This document shows, piece by piece, positions 1 through 6,677 of a stretch of DNA of 23,828 nt. The position numbers and the translations under genes were made by a program. The stretch's first letter is position 1. Each line of letters opens with the position of its first letter. Source of the stretch: a virus; IMG/VR virus record IMGVR_UViG_3300005436_000037, positions 1 to 23,828 of that record. The stretch is one strand, 5' to 3'. The notes beneath the pieces are model-generated. The model ran no database searches, was not told where the DNA came from, and saw only the letters and a program-made list of their open reading frames with translations.

Positions 1-310
1 TAATTCTATCTGGACATTCATTATGGTCAAGCTTGTCCAAATTCATTCGGACAACTTCTCCATCTTCGTCATGTACAATAGCTTCGTCTATGATGTCTGA
101 TATTGCATTTTCCATTTCTGGCTGCAAAGACATCTGACGATATTTGCTGAGTAGGTCTAATTCAGAACGGTAGCTGGCGTCAAGATCAACGTAATAACCA
201 ACCGATGGTGCGTCAATGACGACAGCACCATCGTTGTTATCCGGCTGTATGGGTGTGGGAGTAGTGATATCATCACTCTCTCGTTCAATACGGAAACCCC
301 ATAGCCTCAT
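1..310 (-). CDS. 20: Portal vertex protein gp20, N-terminal part (runs off the window)
   Basis: The T4-type portal forms the dodecameric ring at the capsid vertex through which DNA is packaged and ejected. Only 103 codons are inside the window. The segment with ENAISDIIDEAIV, then GEVVRMNLDK, lines up with the early conserved part of T4 gp20 (DNAVSEIVSDAIV, then TEVVALNLDKS, from memory). The ATG at 310 follows GAGGT at a normal distance. It is the third gene of a gp18-gp19-gp20 series, the T4 order. The 57-base gap to gp19 holds a small hairpin (GGTAG/CTACC) and an AT-rich stretch. The identification rests on the motif match and on synteny; the rest of the gene lies outside. Confidence 0.88.
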   Translation of the reverse strand, partial: MRLWGFRIERESDDITTPTPIQPDNNDGAVVIDAPSVGYYVDLDASYRSELDLLSKYRQMSLQPEMENAISDIIDEAIVHDEDGEVVRMNLDKLDHNECPDRI

Positions 311-367
311 GGTAATACCTCAATTGGTAGTTGCACTACCTTATATAGACATAATAAAATCAACCAA

Positions 368-919
368 TTACTGTTGGCTAACTGACGGATCAATGTAGCT
401 CTGGACAGCAAACGTAACGGTGTATTCTTCCACCTGATCGTTGCTTCCCCAATCCAATTCGATTGGACTTAGGTCAATAGGCCAGATACCCAAGAACGTA
501 TATGTCTTGAGTGTTGCTCCGGCTTTACCATATTGCACAACCTGAGAATCTACACCATAACCACCATCAAGAACTGAAGCAGCTACGTTACGAATATTAC
601 CAATTGGGTCATTGATACCATTCATCCAGCCTTCGATTGCATTTCTGATGACAAAGTCTTCATCATTGATAATCTGAACCGTCCAGTCTTGGAATGTTCT
701 GTTACCGGCGAGCTTTACTTCTCGACCAAAGTAAAACAATGGAGCAATTCCTATGCTGGATCCAGGTAACTGAGCTGCCTTTACCATGAAATTAGATTTC
801 TGTCCTGCCAACACAGAATTTGTAATCCAAGTTGGGAACTGAAGCGAAACCTGGAACAGGTTAGAACGTGCTCCGTCACCCTGTAATTGGCTTCTAAATT
901 GTGTTACGTCAAATGGCAT
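368..919 (-). CDS. 19: Tail tube protein gp19
   Basis: This is the major subunit of the inner tail tube, which stacks as hexameric rings inside the sheath. The product has 183 residues, slightly longer than the roughly 163 of T4 gp19. Its start, MPFDVTQFRSQL followed by ARSNLFQVSLQFP, is the usual opening of T4-type tube proteins, with a short N-terminal segment before the first beta strand. The middle has FQDWTVQIINDEDF, the typical strand with a tryptophan and an acidic turn, and the C-terminus is rich in beta-type residues. It lies directly downstream of the sheath gene (12-base gap) and upstream of the portal gene. GGAG is correctly placed before the ATG at 919. Confidence 0.92.
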   Translation of the reverse strand: MPFDVTQFRSQLQGDGARSNLFQVSLQFPTWITNSVLAGQKSNFMVKAAQLPGSSIGIAPLFYFGREVKLAGNRTFQDWTVQIINDEDFVIRNAIEGWMNGINDPIGNIRNVAASVLDGGYGVDSQVVQYGKAGATLKTYTFLGIWPIDLSPIELDWGSNDQVEEYTVTFAVQSYIDPSVSQQ

Positions 920-931
920 TTGTTACTCCGA

Positions 932-2647
932 TTAGAAATTACCAACAATAGTGTTGAAGTCAACATTAGTACCAACAGCAACAAAGTTCAACTGGATATA
1001 GTTGATTGAGCGAGCTGGTTTGATAAAGATATCGCCCACGAACTTGTTAGCATCAATAATATCTGCAGTGTTATTGGTTGTATCGCAAATTACTCGATAA
1101 TCGTAAATACCACGTTGTCCCTTAACAGTTCTTAAGAATGGAGAAACGTTATTTACAAAGGCTGCTCTGGTGAAATCATCGTTGAATTCGAACAATGAAG
1201 CCTTAGCCATTGCGCTGATAGTCTTTTCCAAGAATATAAACAAACGACGTACGTTGATATGATCAAACGCAGACGCGAAATTCACGAAAGTCTTATCACC
1301 ATATAACAATGTACCTTCACCCTTTAGTGTTACCACAGGGTTGATACCATTGGAATACAATGCATCGCGATCAACCTTACGTGGATTGAACGCAAGCTTG
1401 ATAACATTGAGGATCTGACCACGTTGTAGACCAGCAAATGACCACCAAGGTGCGCGAACATTATCTGTTCTTGCTGCCAAACCAGCAGTATCTCCATTCA
1501 ATGGAATCCAACGAAATACTCCGTTGAACTGGTCAAATTGATACTTCCAACCACTGTCAGGGAAGAAGTAACTTGAACGAGTTATTCCATTGTAATAATT
1601 GTTAATTGCTGTAGTTGGACCGGATGGATTTGTTGTATTAGCCAAAGGAGGTGAACCAAACACAACAATATCCTTACGAGCTTCTGCAATTGCAATAGCT
1701 TCATTGGTTTCGGTTTGACCGCCGCCGCCAACCATCAAAAGATCAATATCCACATTGTCTGGATCGTTGAAAAGATCCATAGCAGTAACTGTGTTTGCGG
1801 CAGATATTGTACCATCCAAACCACCAGTCAAAAATGCAATGTTAGCTGTGTTTGCGTCGGATACAATACCAGTGTTGTTAGCTTGCGAGATAGTTACATC
1901 CCAACCAACTGTGTTAGCCTGTGGTGTACCGTTCCAGTATACCCACTTGCTATTCTGCCAAATGAATTCTTTGTAATAGTTGCTGCTACCATCAGCTCCA
2001 ACAGCATCAGTCAAACGAGAAAGATTTGGAAATACTTCCAATACTGTGTTTGCTTGACCTGTGATCTGACCAGTAGCGTCTACAACTAGAACATGTAGTC
2101 CATCACCAGTTAAGCGACCGCCTGTTTGTGTTGTTACAGACGGTGTGGTGCTAGGAGCGTATGCGAAATTATTGACGAAATTGTATAATGGATCCAAAGT
2201 ATTAGCAGCACTGGAATTGAAAGCTGCTGTATTTGCAAACACAAACACTTCGAGAGCATTACCAAGAGCGCCAGGGTATCTTGCTACCCAAGAATTAGTT
2301 GTCTTGGTAGAATAAACGTTATTGAAGTAATCGTCTCCGTTCATGATCAAGGTACCGTTACCATTTGCGGTAGCGTTCTTGGCACCTGATGCTAATGCGC
2401 GGATAACAGAGATATTATCACTGTACTGAAGGAAATTCCAACAAGTAAAATAGCTAACAGCGGTGTTACCATCAGGTGTACCGAATTTGGTTGCTACGTC
2501 ATTACCAGTTGAAAGAGTTGTTAATTGAAGCACTGGGCCCCAATTAAACGCACCGGCAAACGCTCCAATAGATGTAGAAACAGCAGGAACGCTGGTGGTA
2601 TCGTTAATCTCGCTTACGGCTACGCCTGGTGAAAGTTGTGTTGACAT
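932..2647 (-). CDS. 18: Contractile tail sheath protein gp18
   Basis: This subunit forms the sheath that contracts to drive the tube into the host. It has 571 residues against 659 in T4, so it is a shorter version that probably lacks part of the outer insertion domains. The N-terminus (LSPGVAVSEIN) is the common sheath opening. The C-terminal third carries the conserved core: APWWSFAGLQRGQI, LYSNGINPVV, GTLLYGDKT and NVRRLFIFLEKTI, then a final IQLNFVAVGTNVDF strand used for subunit-subunit donation. The middle is rich in Asn, Thr and Ala with many 'ANT' triplets, as in the variable outer domains. The start at 2647 is preceded by GGAG about 11 bases upstream. A late-promoter-like CCTAAATA lies about 40 bases upstream of the ATG. 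Confidence 0.95.
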   Translation of the reverse strand: MSTQLSPGVAVSEINDTTSVPAVSTSIGAFAGAFNWGPVLQLTTLSTGNDVATKFGTPDGNTAVSYFTCWNFLQYSDNISVIRALASGAKNATANGNGTLIMNGDDYFNNVYSTKTTNSWVARYPGALGNALEVFVFANTAAFNSSAANTLDPLYNFVNNFAYAPSTTPSVTTQTGGRLTGDGLHVLVVDATGQITGQANTVLEVFPNLSRLTDAVGADGSSNYYKEFIWQNSKWVYWNGTPQANTVGWDVTISQANNTGIVSDANTANIAFLTGGLDGTISAANTVTAMDLFNDPDNVDIDLLMVGGGGQTETNEAIAIAEARKDIVVFGSPPLANTTNPSGPTTAINNYYNGITRSSYFFPDSGWKYQFDQFNGVFRWIPLNGDTAGLAARTDNVRAPWWSFAGLQRGQILNVIKLAFNPRKVDRDALYSNGINPVVTLKGEGTLLYGDKTFVNFASAFDHINVRRLFIFLEKTISAMAKASLFEFNDDFTRAAFVNNVSPFLRTVKGQRGIYDYRVICDTTNNTADIIDANKFVGDIFIKPARSINYIQLNFVAVGTNVDFNTIVGNF

Positions 2648-2686
2648 GAAACTTTAGTCTCCACACATATATGTGTTATTATCAAC

Positions 2687-2694
2687 TATTTAGG
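2687..2694 (-). promoter_or_regulatory. Possible T4-type late promoter for gp18-gp19-gp20
   Basis: The minus strand reads CCTAAATA, 6 of 8 matches to the T4 late box TATAAATA. It lies 40 bases upstream of the sheath start in the gap before the tail genes. There is no -35 box, as expected for late promoters. Weak on sequence alone; the position supports it. Confidence 0.35.
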
Positions 2695-2712
2695 CAAACA
2701 ATCACTCCAGAC

Positions 2713-2973
2713 TTATTGATGTGGTCCTCCATGTGTCCACCAAATTTCAATAGCCTTGAATAAAGCGACACATGTGGCCGTCGCTCCGGCCATGGTCCAT
2801 TTCCACTTTTGTTGTTGATTTTCTATTACAGATACTCGGCTAGCCAGATAATTGGTTTTGGTTTCCTGATCCAAAGACCTTTCTTTATTTCCTTCCAATC
2901 TGGCTTTGATATCACCGATATCTTGCTTGATTTCCAACAGAGTGTTGAGAATTGTAGCGTTGTTGTCGTCCAT
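2713..2973 (-). CDS. Small coiled-coil protein with C-terminal membrane segment
   Basis: I do not recognise a named family. The 86 residues fall into two parts. Residues 1-55 are strongly helical and charged (ILNTLLEIKQDIGDIKARLEG and following heptad-like spacing), suggesting a coiled coil. Residues 58-78 (WKWTMAGATATCVALFKAIEIWW) form one hydrophobic segment flanked by tryptophans. Phage proteins of this shape, an N-out coiled coil anchored by a C-terminal helix, are often found near lysis or tail genes, but nothing here proves such a role. The gene sits just upstream of the sheath gene. A late-like box (AATAAATA) lies about 30 bases upstream. The SD is weak (AAGAAG, 10 bases before ATG). 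Confidence 0.75.
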   Translation of the reverse strand: MDDNNATILNTLLEIKQDIGDIKARLEGNKERSLDQETKTNYLASRVSVIENQQQKWKWTMAGATATCVALFKAIEIWWTHGGPHQ

Positions 2974-3004
2974 TTATTATTCTTCTTGGAACAGAGAGAT
3001 CAGT

Positions 3005-3012
3005 TATTTATT
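3005..3012 (-). promoter_or_regulatory. Possible T4-type late promoter
   Basis: Minus strand AATAAATA matches the late consensus TATAAATA at 7 of 8 positions. It is about 30 bases upstream of the coiled-coil/TM gene and downstream of a terminator hairpin. It lies in the loop of a GAGATCA/TGATCTC inverted repeat. Confidence 0.4.
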
Positions 3013-3026
3013 TGATCTCAAAATGA

Positions 3027-3050
3027 TGAATGGCCCCGAAGGGCCATTCA
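3027..3050 (-). terminator. UUCG-tetraloop hairpin, probable terminator
   Basis: A perfect 10-bp stem (TGAATGGCCC/GGGCCATTCA) has loop TTCG on the minus strand, so the RNA would have a cUUCGg tetraloop. A short T-containing tract (TCATTTTG) follows. It sits just after the 3073-3339 gene and would end the minus-strand accessory operon before the late tail genes. Confidence 0.7.
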
Positions 3051-3072
3051 ACGATCATTAAACATTATTTAA

Positions 3073-3339
3073 CTATTCATCCCAGAAACTATTACCATGT
3101 TCCCAATTATTCCTAAGTTGTGTATAAACACAATTTCGGAAAGAAAAGAAATTGGCTCTATCCATATCCGAAGGAAGACCTATATAAAATTCTTCCAGAA
3201 ATTTTGGATCCACTATTGGAATCAATTTCTGGTACGTCTCCTCACAATCTACCCAAGAATCAATTTCCTCATTGGTAATAAAATGATGATTTGGTAATAT
3301 TACCTTTCTAGCCAATTCTTGAAATTTCTTAAAGTTCAC
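3073..3339 (-). CDS. Hypothetical protein, 88 aa
   Basis: No family recognised. The product is acidic to neutral and aromatic-rich, with a central DPKFLEEFYIGLPSDMDRANFF segment and an acidic end (FWDE). It starts with GTG at 3339, preceded by TAGGT, and overlaps the end of the upstream cREC-like gene by 11 bases, so translation is probably coupled. No signal peptide or membrane segment is visible. The UUCG hairpin lies directly downstream. Confidence 0.65.
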   Translation of the reverse strand: MNFKKFQELARKVILPNHHFITNEEIDSWVDCEETYQKLIPIVDPKFLEEFYIGLPSDMDRANFFSFRNCVYTQLRNNWEHGNSFWDE

Positions 3340-3625
3340 GATTCAACCTATTTGCTGCCAATTCCATCTTTCTTCGAACGGCAGCATTCTGCGTGTGGAT
3401 CAATATCATTGGAATGTGTTCGCCTTTGTAATGACGCTCTTCAAGCCAATTCAAAATTGTCAGGCCTGTTCGTTCCGTTTGGTAGTTCCATTCACCAAGA
3501 TCGTGGTCCAAAGACACAATTTCATAATTGGTTTCTGATAGCTTCTTAATTGCCTCACCGTAACCGCGAGCCAAATCCCAATCCTTTGGGCATTCCCTTT
3601 CGTCGTCAACATATAGACGTTTCAT
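3329..3625 (-). CDS. Receiver-like protein of the cREC (cyclic-phosphate processing receiver) type
   Basis: The product (98 aa) begins KRLYVDDERECP and contains EIVSLDHDLG near residue 36, then GLTILNWLEE and IHTQNAAVRRKME. The pattern 'LyLDDER.cP.gW', '.iSLDHDLG', 'vL.Wle', 'H..N..gr..M' is that of the cREC receiver-like domain, a response-regulator fold predicted to act in RNA-end or cyclic-phosphate processing. The Asp pair near the N-terminus and the SLDHDLG Asp residues would be the acidic pocket. I chose the ATG at 3625 over an upstream TTG because the domain starts there. The SD is poor (GGAAGAAG). Neighbours give no further clue to its target. Confidence 0.75.
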   Translation of the reverse strand: MKRLYVDDERECPKDWDLARGYGEAIKKLSETNYEIVSLDHDLGEWNYQTERTGLTILNWLEERHYKGEHIPMILIHTQNAAVRRKMELAANRLNREL

Positions 3626-3721
3626 CGTATCTTCTTCCAAAGTTTGAATGCCAAAAAACAACAGGATATTGAAAATAATCCCAAAAGTATTTCCGCATAT
3701 ACAATTGGTCCTACCGGACTA

Positions 3722-3931
3722 TTAGCGTGGAACATCATATTCAACCAACAAAGCCTTTACTCCATTTAGGCCGATGGTTTGGGCCATATGGTCTATGATT
3801 TTATCTGTAGCTTTCCTATATTTCCTCAGTTCACGCAAAGAGTCCAGTATCCAATTCTGATTGATGGACCTTGACGTTCCAATAGCTTCGTAGCTTTGAA
3901 TCAAAATTTCCAATTCTGTATCGCTGATCAT
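3722..3931 (-). CDS. Hypothetical helical protein, 69 aa
   Basis: No family recognised. The product is almost wholly helical and amphipathic (ELEILIQSYEAIG; LDSLRELRKYRKATDKIIDHM), with no cysteines and no membrane segment. It starts 12 bases after the membrane-protein gene. The SD is weak (GAGA). Between this gene and the cREC-like gene is a 96-base gap in which I see no gene or clear promoter. Confidence 0.6.
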   Translation of the reverse strand: MISDTELEILIQSYEAIGTSRSINQNWILDSLRELRKYRKATDKIIDHMAQTIGLNGVKALLVEYDVPR

Positions 3932-3942
3932 ATAACGTTGTC

Positions 3943-4188
3943 TCAGGACTTGGATGAATTAGACGTTGATTTGCCGGAACGAAATAGTATACCAGTTAGC
4001 AATAGAATGAACCAAGCGTCCCAAAATCCAATATATTTAAAACCAAACAGATTTGGCAACTCAGCATTCCAAAGAATCTCTACAGGCCAAGCCATAATCA
4101 AAGAAAATAGAAAGACGACACCCACTGCAATTATAGATCCAATTAAAGCTCCAATTAAAGTAGCGATTAATTCAACAATAGAATTCAT
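3943..4188 (-). CDS. Small membrane protein with two transmembrane helices
   Basis: The 81-residue product has a first hydrophobic helix over about residues 6-33 (ATLIGALIGSIIAVGVVFLF) and a second around residues 57-68 (FILLLTGILF). They are joined by EILWNAELPNLFGFKYIGFWDAW. The pattern 'lWN..lP.lFG...I.FW.aw.LLLL..iLF' recurs in small phage inner-membrane proteins of unknown function, and I recognise it only at that level. The C-terminal tail is Ser/Lys-rich. A good AGGAG lies before the ATG at 4188. Function unknown; possibly modifies the host membrane during infection. Confidence 0.75.
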   Translation of the reverse strand: MNSIVELIATLIGALIGSIIAVGVVFLFSLIMAWPVEILWNAELPNLFGFKYIGFWDAWFILLLTGILFRSGKSTSNSSKS

Positions 4189-4199
4189 GATTTCAACTC

Positions 4200-4439
4200 C
4201 TATAAATGACCATTTGATTGTAATTTTTCAATTTGATTGGAAGTCAAAATTCCCAATTCGGATCTTAGACTACCAATTTGACCGGTATGTTCGTCCAAAC
4301 AAAAGAAATTATCACAAAGAGTGACCTGTTCTGCGGCATACCAAATCGCAGTACCACCGCAGAACGGACAGAACGTTGGAATTTTATTTTTGGGTACAGA
4401 CAACGCCGTGTCCCAACTGGTCGTAAACCTGACGAGCAT
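4200..4439 (-). CDS. Zinc-ribbon protein (start uncertain)
   Basis: The core is CPFCGG followed about 18 residues later by LCDNFFC, a four-cysteine zinc ribbon of the kind found in many small phage proteins. A helical C-terminus follows (TSNQIEKLQ). I give the ATG at 4439 as start, but no start is well supported. The open frame runs further upstream, and a TTG near 4402 is also possible. The 5' part overlaps the pilin-like gene by about 55 bases in another frame. The zinc motif makes the downstream part convincing as coding. A nucleic-acid or protein-binding role is inference. Confidence 0.55.
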   Translation of the reverse strand: MLVRFTTSWDTALSVPKNKIPTFCPFCGGTAIWYAAEQVTLCDNFFCLDEHTGQIGSLRSELGILTSNQIEKLQSNGHL

Positions 4440-4626
4440 GTCCTCTGGACACTGTAAATTCCAAACCATTGATACATCGCATCTCGACATATCCGCCCCA
4501 ACCATACGTTGAAACGGAATTGCTGGATGTACCCGAAATCATGGCGCATACAATCATAATCAAAGACAAAAGAATGAACAAAGTTACCATGATTTCTATC
4601 AATGTAAACCCTTTCATACGTCTCAC
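4384..4626 (-). CDS. Type IV pilin/pseudopilin-like protein with prepilin signal
   Basis: The N-terminus is MRRMKG followed by FTLIEIMVTLFILLSLIMIV. This is a textbook class III (prepilin peptidase) signal: a short basic leader, Gly before the cleavage site, Phe at +1, Glu at +5 and a long hydrophobic helix. The remaining ~45 residues (SGTSSNSVSTYGWGG..., with two Cys later) are much shorter than a normal pilin head. GTG at 4626 is preceded by AGGAG at good spacing, which fixes the start. A pilin-like protein inside a phage accessory operon is unusual. It could be processed by the host PilD and enter or jam host type IV pili or type II secretion. That role is inference; the signal itself is plain. 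Confidence 0.75.
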   Translation of the reverse strand: MRRMKGFTLIEIMVTLFILLSLIMIVCAMISGTSSNSVSTYGWGGYVEMRCINGLEFTVSRGHARQVYDQLGHGVVCTQK

Positions 4627-4688
4627 AATATTCTCCTATAGAATTATGGAAAAGAAAATGACTATCAACCAACAATAACAAAAGAATT

Positions 4689-4889
4689 TCATATTGAATG
4701 GATTTCGTTCAAGAAGTATTCCCTCAACGCGTTAGTACAGTGATCGCAGACGGTTACCCTCAAACCCCTCATATCACTTGTACTGGATAGTTTGAGTTTA
4801 GCCGGATCGCGTCTGGTACAGAAATTACAGCTGGAACGCTCCTTCTCTTTACCTTCCAATTCAATTACTTCTAGATTACCGTGATTCAC
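4689..4889 (-). CDS. Small zinc-finger protein (CxxC...CxxC)
   Basis: The 66-residue product has CNFC at about residues 21-24 and CDHC at about 48-51, a four-cysteine finger of the ClpX-N/treble-clef size, between charged helical ends. It starts with GTG at 4889, which overlaps the TGA of the upstream lipoprotein gene (GTGA), so translation is probably coupled. GGAG lies about 10 bases upstream of the GTG. The function is not known. Adaptor-like binding to a host protein or nucleic acid is possible but not shown. Confidence 0.7.
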   Translation of the reverse strand: MNHGNLEVIELEGKEKERSSCNFCTRRDPAKLKLSSTSDMRGLRVTVCDHCTNALREYFLNEIHSI

Positions 4890-5164
4890 TGATTAGGTAC
4901 TCCAATAACTGTATTTTGATGTGTAGTTTTACCAGATTGATAAGACGTATTTGTGGAGCTGTTTGGGCAGCGAACGATCATTAAATCAGGCCTATTCATC
5001 ATAGCCACGATACTCAACCGGCAATCTTCTACTCCAGACGTTCGTTTTAATCCCTCGTCGTATGCATTGGTAGCGTTATCATACCACTTCTTTGTTTCAT
5101 CTGGATCAACAGTGCATCCAGACAATAATCCTGCTAATACAATCAAACCAATAAATTTATTCAT
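4886..5164 (-). CDS. Predicted outer- or inner-membrane lipoprotein, 92 aa
   Basis: The N-terminus MNKFIGLIVLAGLLSGC is a clear SPII signal with lipobox LSGC, so the mature protein would start at the cysteine and carry a lipid. The mature part includes YDNATNAYDEGL, two more cysteines, and a Ser/Thr-rich tail (RCPNSSTNTSYQSGKTT). Similar 'RCPNSTT.T.Y.SGKT' tails occur in small phage lipoproteins of unknown role. The ATG at 5164 has GAGGA upstream, and the lipobox position supports it. An outer spanin is one possibility, but there is no recognisable inner-spanin partner nested with it. Superinfection exclusion is another. Confidence 0.8.
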   Translation of the reverse strand: MNKFIGLIVLAGLLSGCTVDPDETKKWYDNATNAYDEGLKRTSGVEDCRLSIVAMMNRPDLMIVRCPNSSTNTSYQSGKTTHQNTVIGVPNQ

Positions 5165-5172
5165 ATTAATCC

Positions 5173-5370
5173 TCAAGAGGCATCATTGAACCCATCAAGC
5201 CAGGTATTGTACGCAGGAGAATCCTCTGGCCAAGGGTTTTCGTCTTCATTACCTCCATCCAGAGCACATTGTTCGCCAGCTTCATAAACGTCCTCTTCGT
5301 CTGTGGCGTCATTTCCTGCATCCCAAAGCTCGTTTTGAATATATTCTCCGTCCTGATTGAATTTACCCAC
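5173..5370 (-). CDS. RMF-like small acidic protein
   Basis: The 65-residue product carries the pattern 'A/G-x-E-A-G-x-x-x-A-x-x-G' followed by NPWPEDSPAYNTWLDGFNDA. The 'NP[YW]p.gs....aWl.Gw..a' ending is typical of ribosome modulation factor-like and CrpP-like phage proteins. It is much more acidic than bacterial RMF, so ribosome binding should not be assumed. It starts with GTG at 5370, with AGGAG six bases upstream, and overlaps the previous gene by 8 bases. A different frame over the same stretch also lacks stops but shows no protein-like pattern. Confidence 0.7.
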   Translation of the reverse strand: MGKFNQDGEYIQNELWDAGNDATDEEDVYEAGEQCALDGGNEDENPWPEDSPAYNTWLDGFNDAS

Positions 5371-5572
5371 GCTTCGCTCCTAGTGACTCCCAAACGCTCC
5401 ACTGCACCGTCAATACCAAATCCTTATGCCGTCTTGTTTCCAAAGATTTCTTCGTCACAGTTTGGTCTCCAGACATATGGTCGTTTATGTAATTGGTAAT
5501 AATTTCGTGGACTCTTTCGTTGTCCTGACGAATTTGTTCTCGCGTCTTTCGATCTAATTTGACTTTATCCAT
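5363..5572 (-). CDS. Small basic helical protein, first gene after a strong promoter
   Basis: No family recognised. The 69 residues are rich in Lys, Arg and Glu (DRKTREQIRQDNERVHEIIT) and end with a tryptophan-containing segment (VQWSVWESLG). A TTGGCT-17-TAGACT promoter ends only 7 bases before the ATG at 5572, leaving no room for a Shine-Dalgarno site, so the message may be leaderless. It heads the minus-strand operon running to about 3073. The start could instead be internal (Met 33), but the overlap and spacing favour 5572. Confidence 0.65.
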   Translation of the reverse strand: MDKVKLDRKTREQIRQDNERVHEIITNYINDHMSGDQTVTKKSLETRRHKDLVLTVQWSVWESLGAKRG

Positions 5573-5579
5573 GGGATAG

Positions 5580-5608
5580 AGTCTACTCTATAATTCTCTT
5601 TCAGCCAA
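5580..5608 (-). promoter_or_regulatory. Promoter TTGGCT-17-TAGACT
   Basis: -35 TTGGCT is at 5608-5603 and -10 TAGACT at 5585-5580, with a 17-base spacer identical in length to all other members of this family in the window. It drives the leftward operon starting at 5572. The predicted transcript start is within a base or two of the ATG. The 190-base divergent gap also carries a rightward promoter. Confidence 0.7.
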
Positions 5609-5704
5609 GGGATTTTAATTTCCAGAAATTCAATAAGATACGAGACCAGAAATCCACTAAATGGTAGAATTCGAATCTAGGTACAGGAGCATATAATAAA
5701 GCGC

Positions 5705-5733
5705 TAGACTTTTCAAAATTACTCGGATATGAT
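5705..5733 (+). promoter_or_regulatory. Promoter TAGACT-17-TATGAT
   Basis: -35 TAGACT (in GCTAGACTT) at 5705-5710, a spacer of 17, then -10 TATGAT at 5728-5733. It lies 30 bases before the first gene of the rightward operon. The same GCTAGACTT -35 recurs at 18694. Moderate match to sigma-70 boxes. Confidence 0.6.
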
Positions 5734-5763
5734 TACCAAACTTAAAAATAGCGGGGATACGAA

Positions 5764-6126
5764 ATGTTGATTCATCGCGTCATGGTACCGGCAAACGTCT
5801 ATAACGGGAGGAATTTTGATTTCCGCTGCACGCCCGTTCCTGTTTTGGCATCGGACGAATGGAGCGCTATCCGAAACGTTAATAGGAATAAGGATGCCGT
5901 GTTGGAATATCTTCATGAGAAGAAAGTCCAGACAGGCCGAACCTATCGTTATTTAATTCCACACCGAGAACCGCCAAACAAGAATGTCTTCTTCCAGAAC
6001 GTTTATTACGTTCCGCAAACAATGGATCATTGTTTGCAGTATAGAGTTCTTTGCCCGGACGGGAAATTCCATAGGGTGAATCTCCGTACCTACAAAAATG
6101 GAACCTTTTCTCTGAGGGTATTTTAA
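5764..6126 (+). CDS. Hypothetical protein, 120 aa
   Basis: No family recognised. This is the first gene of a rightward operon of eight. The product is basic and aromatic-rich, with a DFRCTPVPVLASDEW segment and a C-terminal beta-rich stretch (YRVLCPDGKFHRVNLRTYKNGTF) that looks like paired strands. The two Cys near the ends do not form a zinc motif. GGGGA lies before the ATG at 5764. Confidence 0.65.
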   Translation: MLIHRVMVPANVYNGRNFDFRCTPVPVLASDEWSAIRNVNRNKDAVLEYLHEKKVQTGRTYRYLIPHREPPNKNVFFQNVYYVPQTMDHCLQYRVLCPDGKFHRVNLRTYKNGTFSLRVF

Positions 6127-6145
6127 TTATGACTTGGAGATGGCA

Positions 6146-6340
6146 ATGCACACACATAAATGTGGATACACAGCATTAGGTCAACTCAAAGATTATGGTT
6201 GTGGATACATTTGGGAACACGAGACAACAGATAACTGGTATATGGTAGACCATTATTGTCCGAAATGTGGTTGCGGACCTTTTACGTTTATTTACAACGG
6301 TAACAATAAGATGGTAACAGATCACGAGAAGGCTGATTGA
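6146..6340 (+). CDS. Small zinc-ribbon protein, 64 aa
   Basis: The product begins MHTHKCGYT, has YGCGY near residue 20 and CPKCGCG near residue 37. The Cys/His spacing suggests one zinc ribbon. I chose the ATG at 6146 because GGAG lies six bases before it; an ATG at 6140 is in the same frame but too close to that site. The stop is 1 base before the next gene's ATG. Function unknown; it resembles other stand-alone phage zinc ribbons. Confidence 0.65.
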   Translation: MHTHKCGYTALGQLKDYGCGYIWEHETTDNWYMVDHYCPKCGCGPFTFIYNGNNKMVTDHEKAD

Positions 6341-6341
6341 A

Positions 6342-6677
6342 ATGGAAGACGCAACCGGAAGAGAAATCGAATTAGAGAAGACCTACGGTTATTCAACCAC
6401 ATCAAGTGGTTGGGCTGTGGTCGTGATTGGAAAGGTCAGAAAGATTCGACCAGGAGATGAAAGACAACGTGATTTGGTGACTTTGGATGTGATTCGACGT
6501 CAGACGTTCCTTTATGGACACGCAGCCGAATACCAAAAGTATAAGTCCAAGACAGTCACCATCTCGCCGTTTCATCTCTTTCCGGTCACTCTGGAGGTGG
6601 ATCCGGATGCCTGTTGTGAGAACGAAACAAGAGACATGAATGGTGGTTGCACCAATTGCGGTGATCCATGTCTATGA
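6342..6677 (+). CDS. Hypothetical protein with cysteine-rich C-terminal tail, 111 aa
   Basis: No family recognised. The N-terminal two thirds looks beta-rich (GYSTTSSGWAVVVIGKVRKI; DLVTLDVIRRQTFLYG). The last 22 residues carry five cysteines (ACCENETRDMNGGCTNCGDPC), a possible zinc knot. It starts 2 bases after the preceding stop with AAGG upstream and overlaps the next gene, so the operon is translated as a tightly coupled unit. Confidence 0.65.
   Translation: MEDATGREIELEKTYGYSTTSSGWAVVVIGKVRKIRPGDERQRDLVTLDVIRRQTFLYGHAAEYQKYKSKTVTISPFHLFPVTLEVDPDACCENETRDMNGGCTNCGDPCL

Noticed and set aside
340-347. TATATAAG before gp20 as a late promoter
   Set aside because: It matches only about 5 of 8 positions of TATAAATA, and gp20 probably reads through from gp18-gp19.
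1715-2089. Rightward open frame inside the sheath gene
   Set aside because: It is fully antisense to a strongly supported gene; Cys/Val-rich translation without pattern.
4265-4681. Leftward open frame of 138 codons over the pilin-like and zinc-ribbon genes
   Set aside because: It lies in a third frame across two genes that have clear motifs (prepilin signal, CPFCGG). Its own translation has no recognisable domain and no good ribosome site.
3073-5572. Spanin pair (lipoprotein at 4886 with the TM protein at 2713 or 3943)
   Set aside because: The genes are not nested or adjacent. The 3943 protein has two spans and the 2713 protein has its membrane segment at the C-terminus, unlike an inner spanin.
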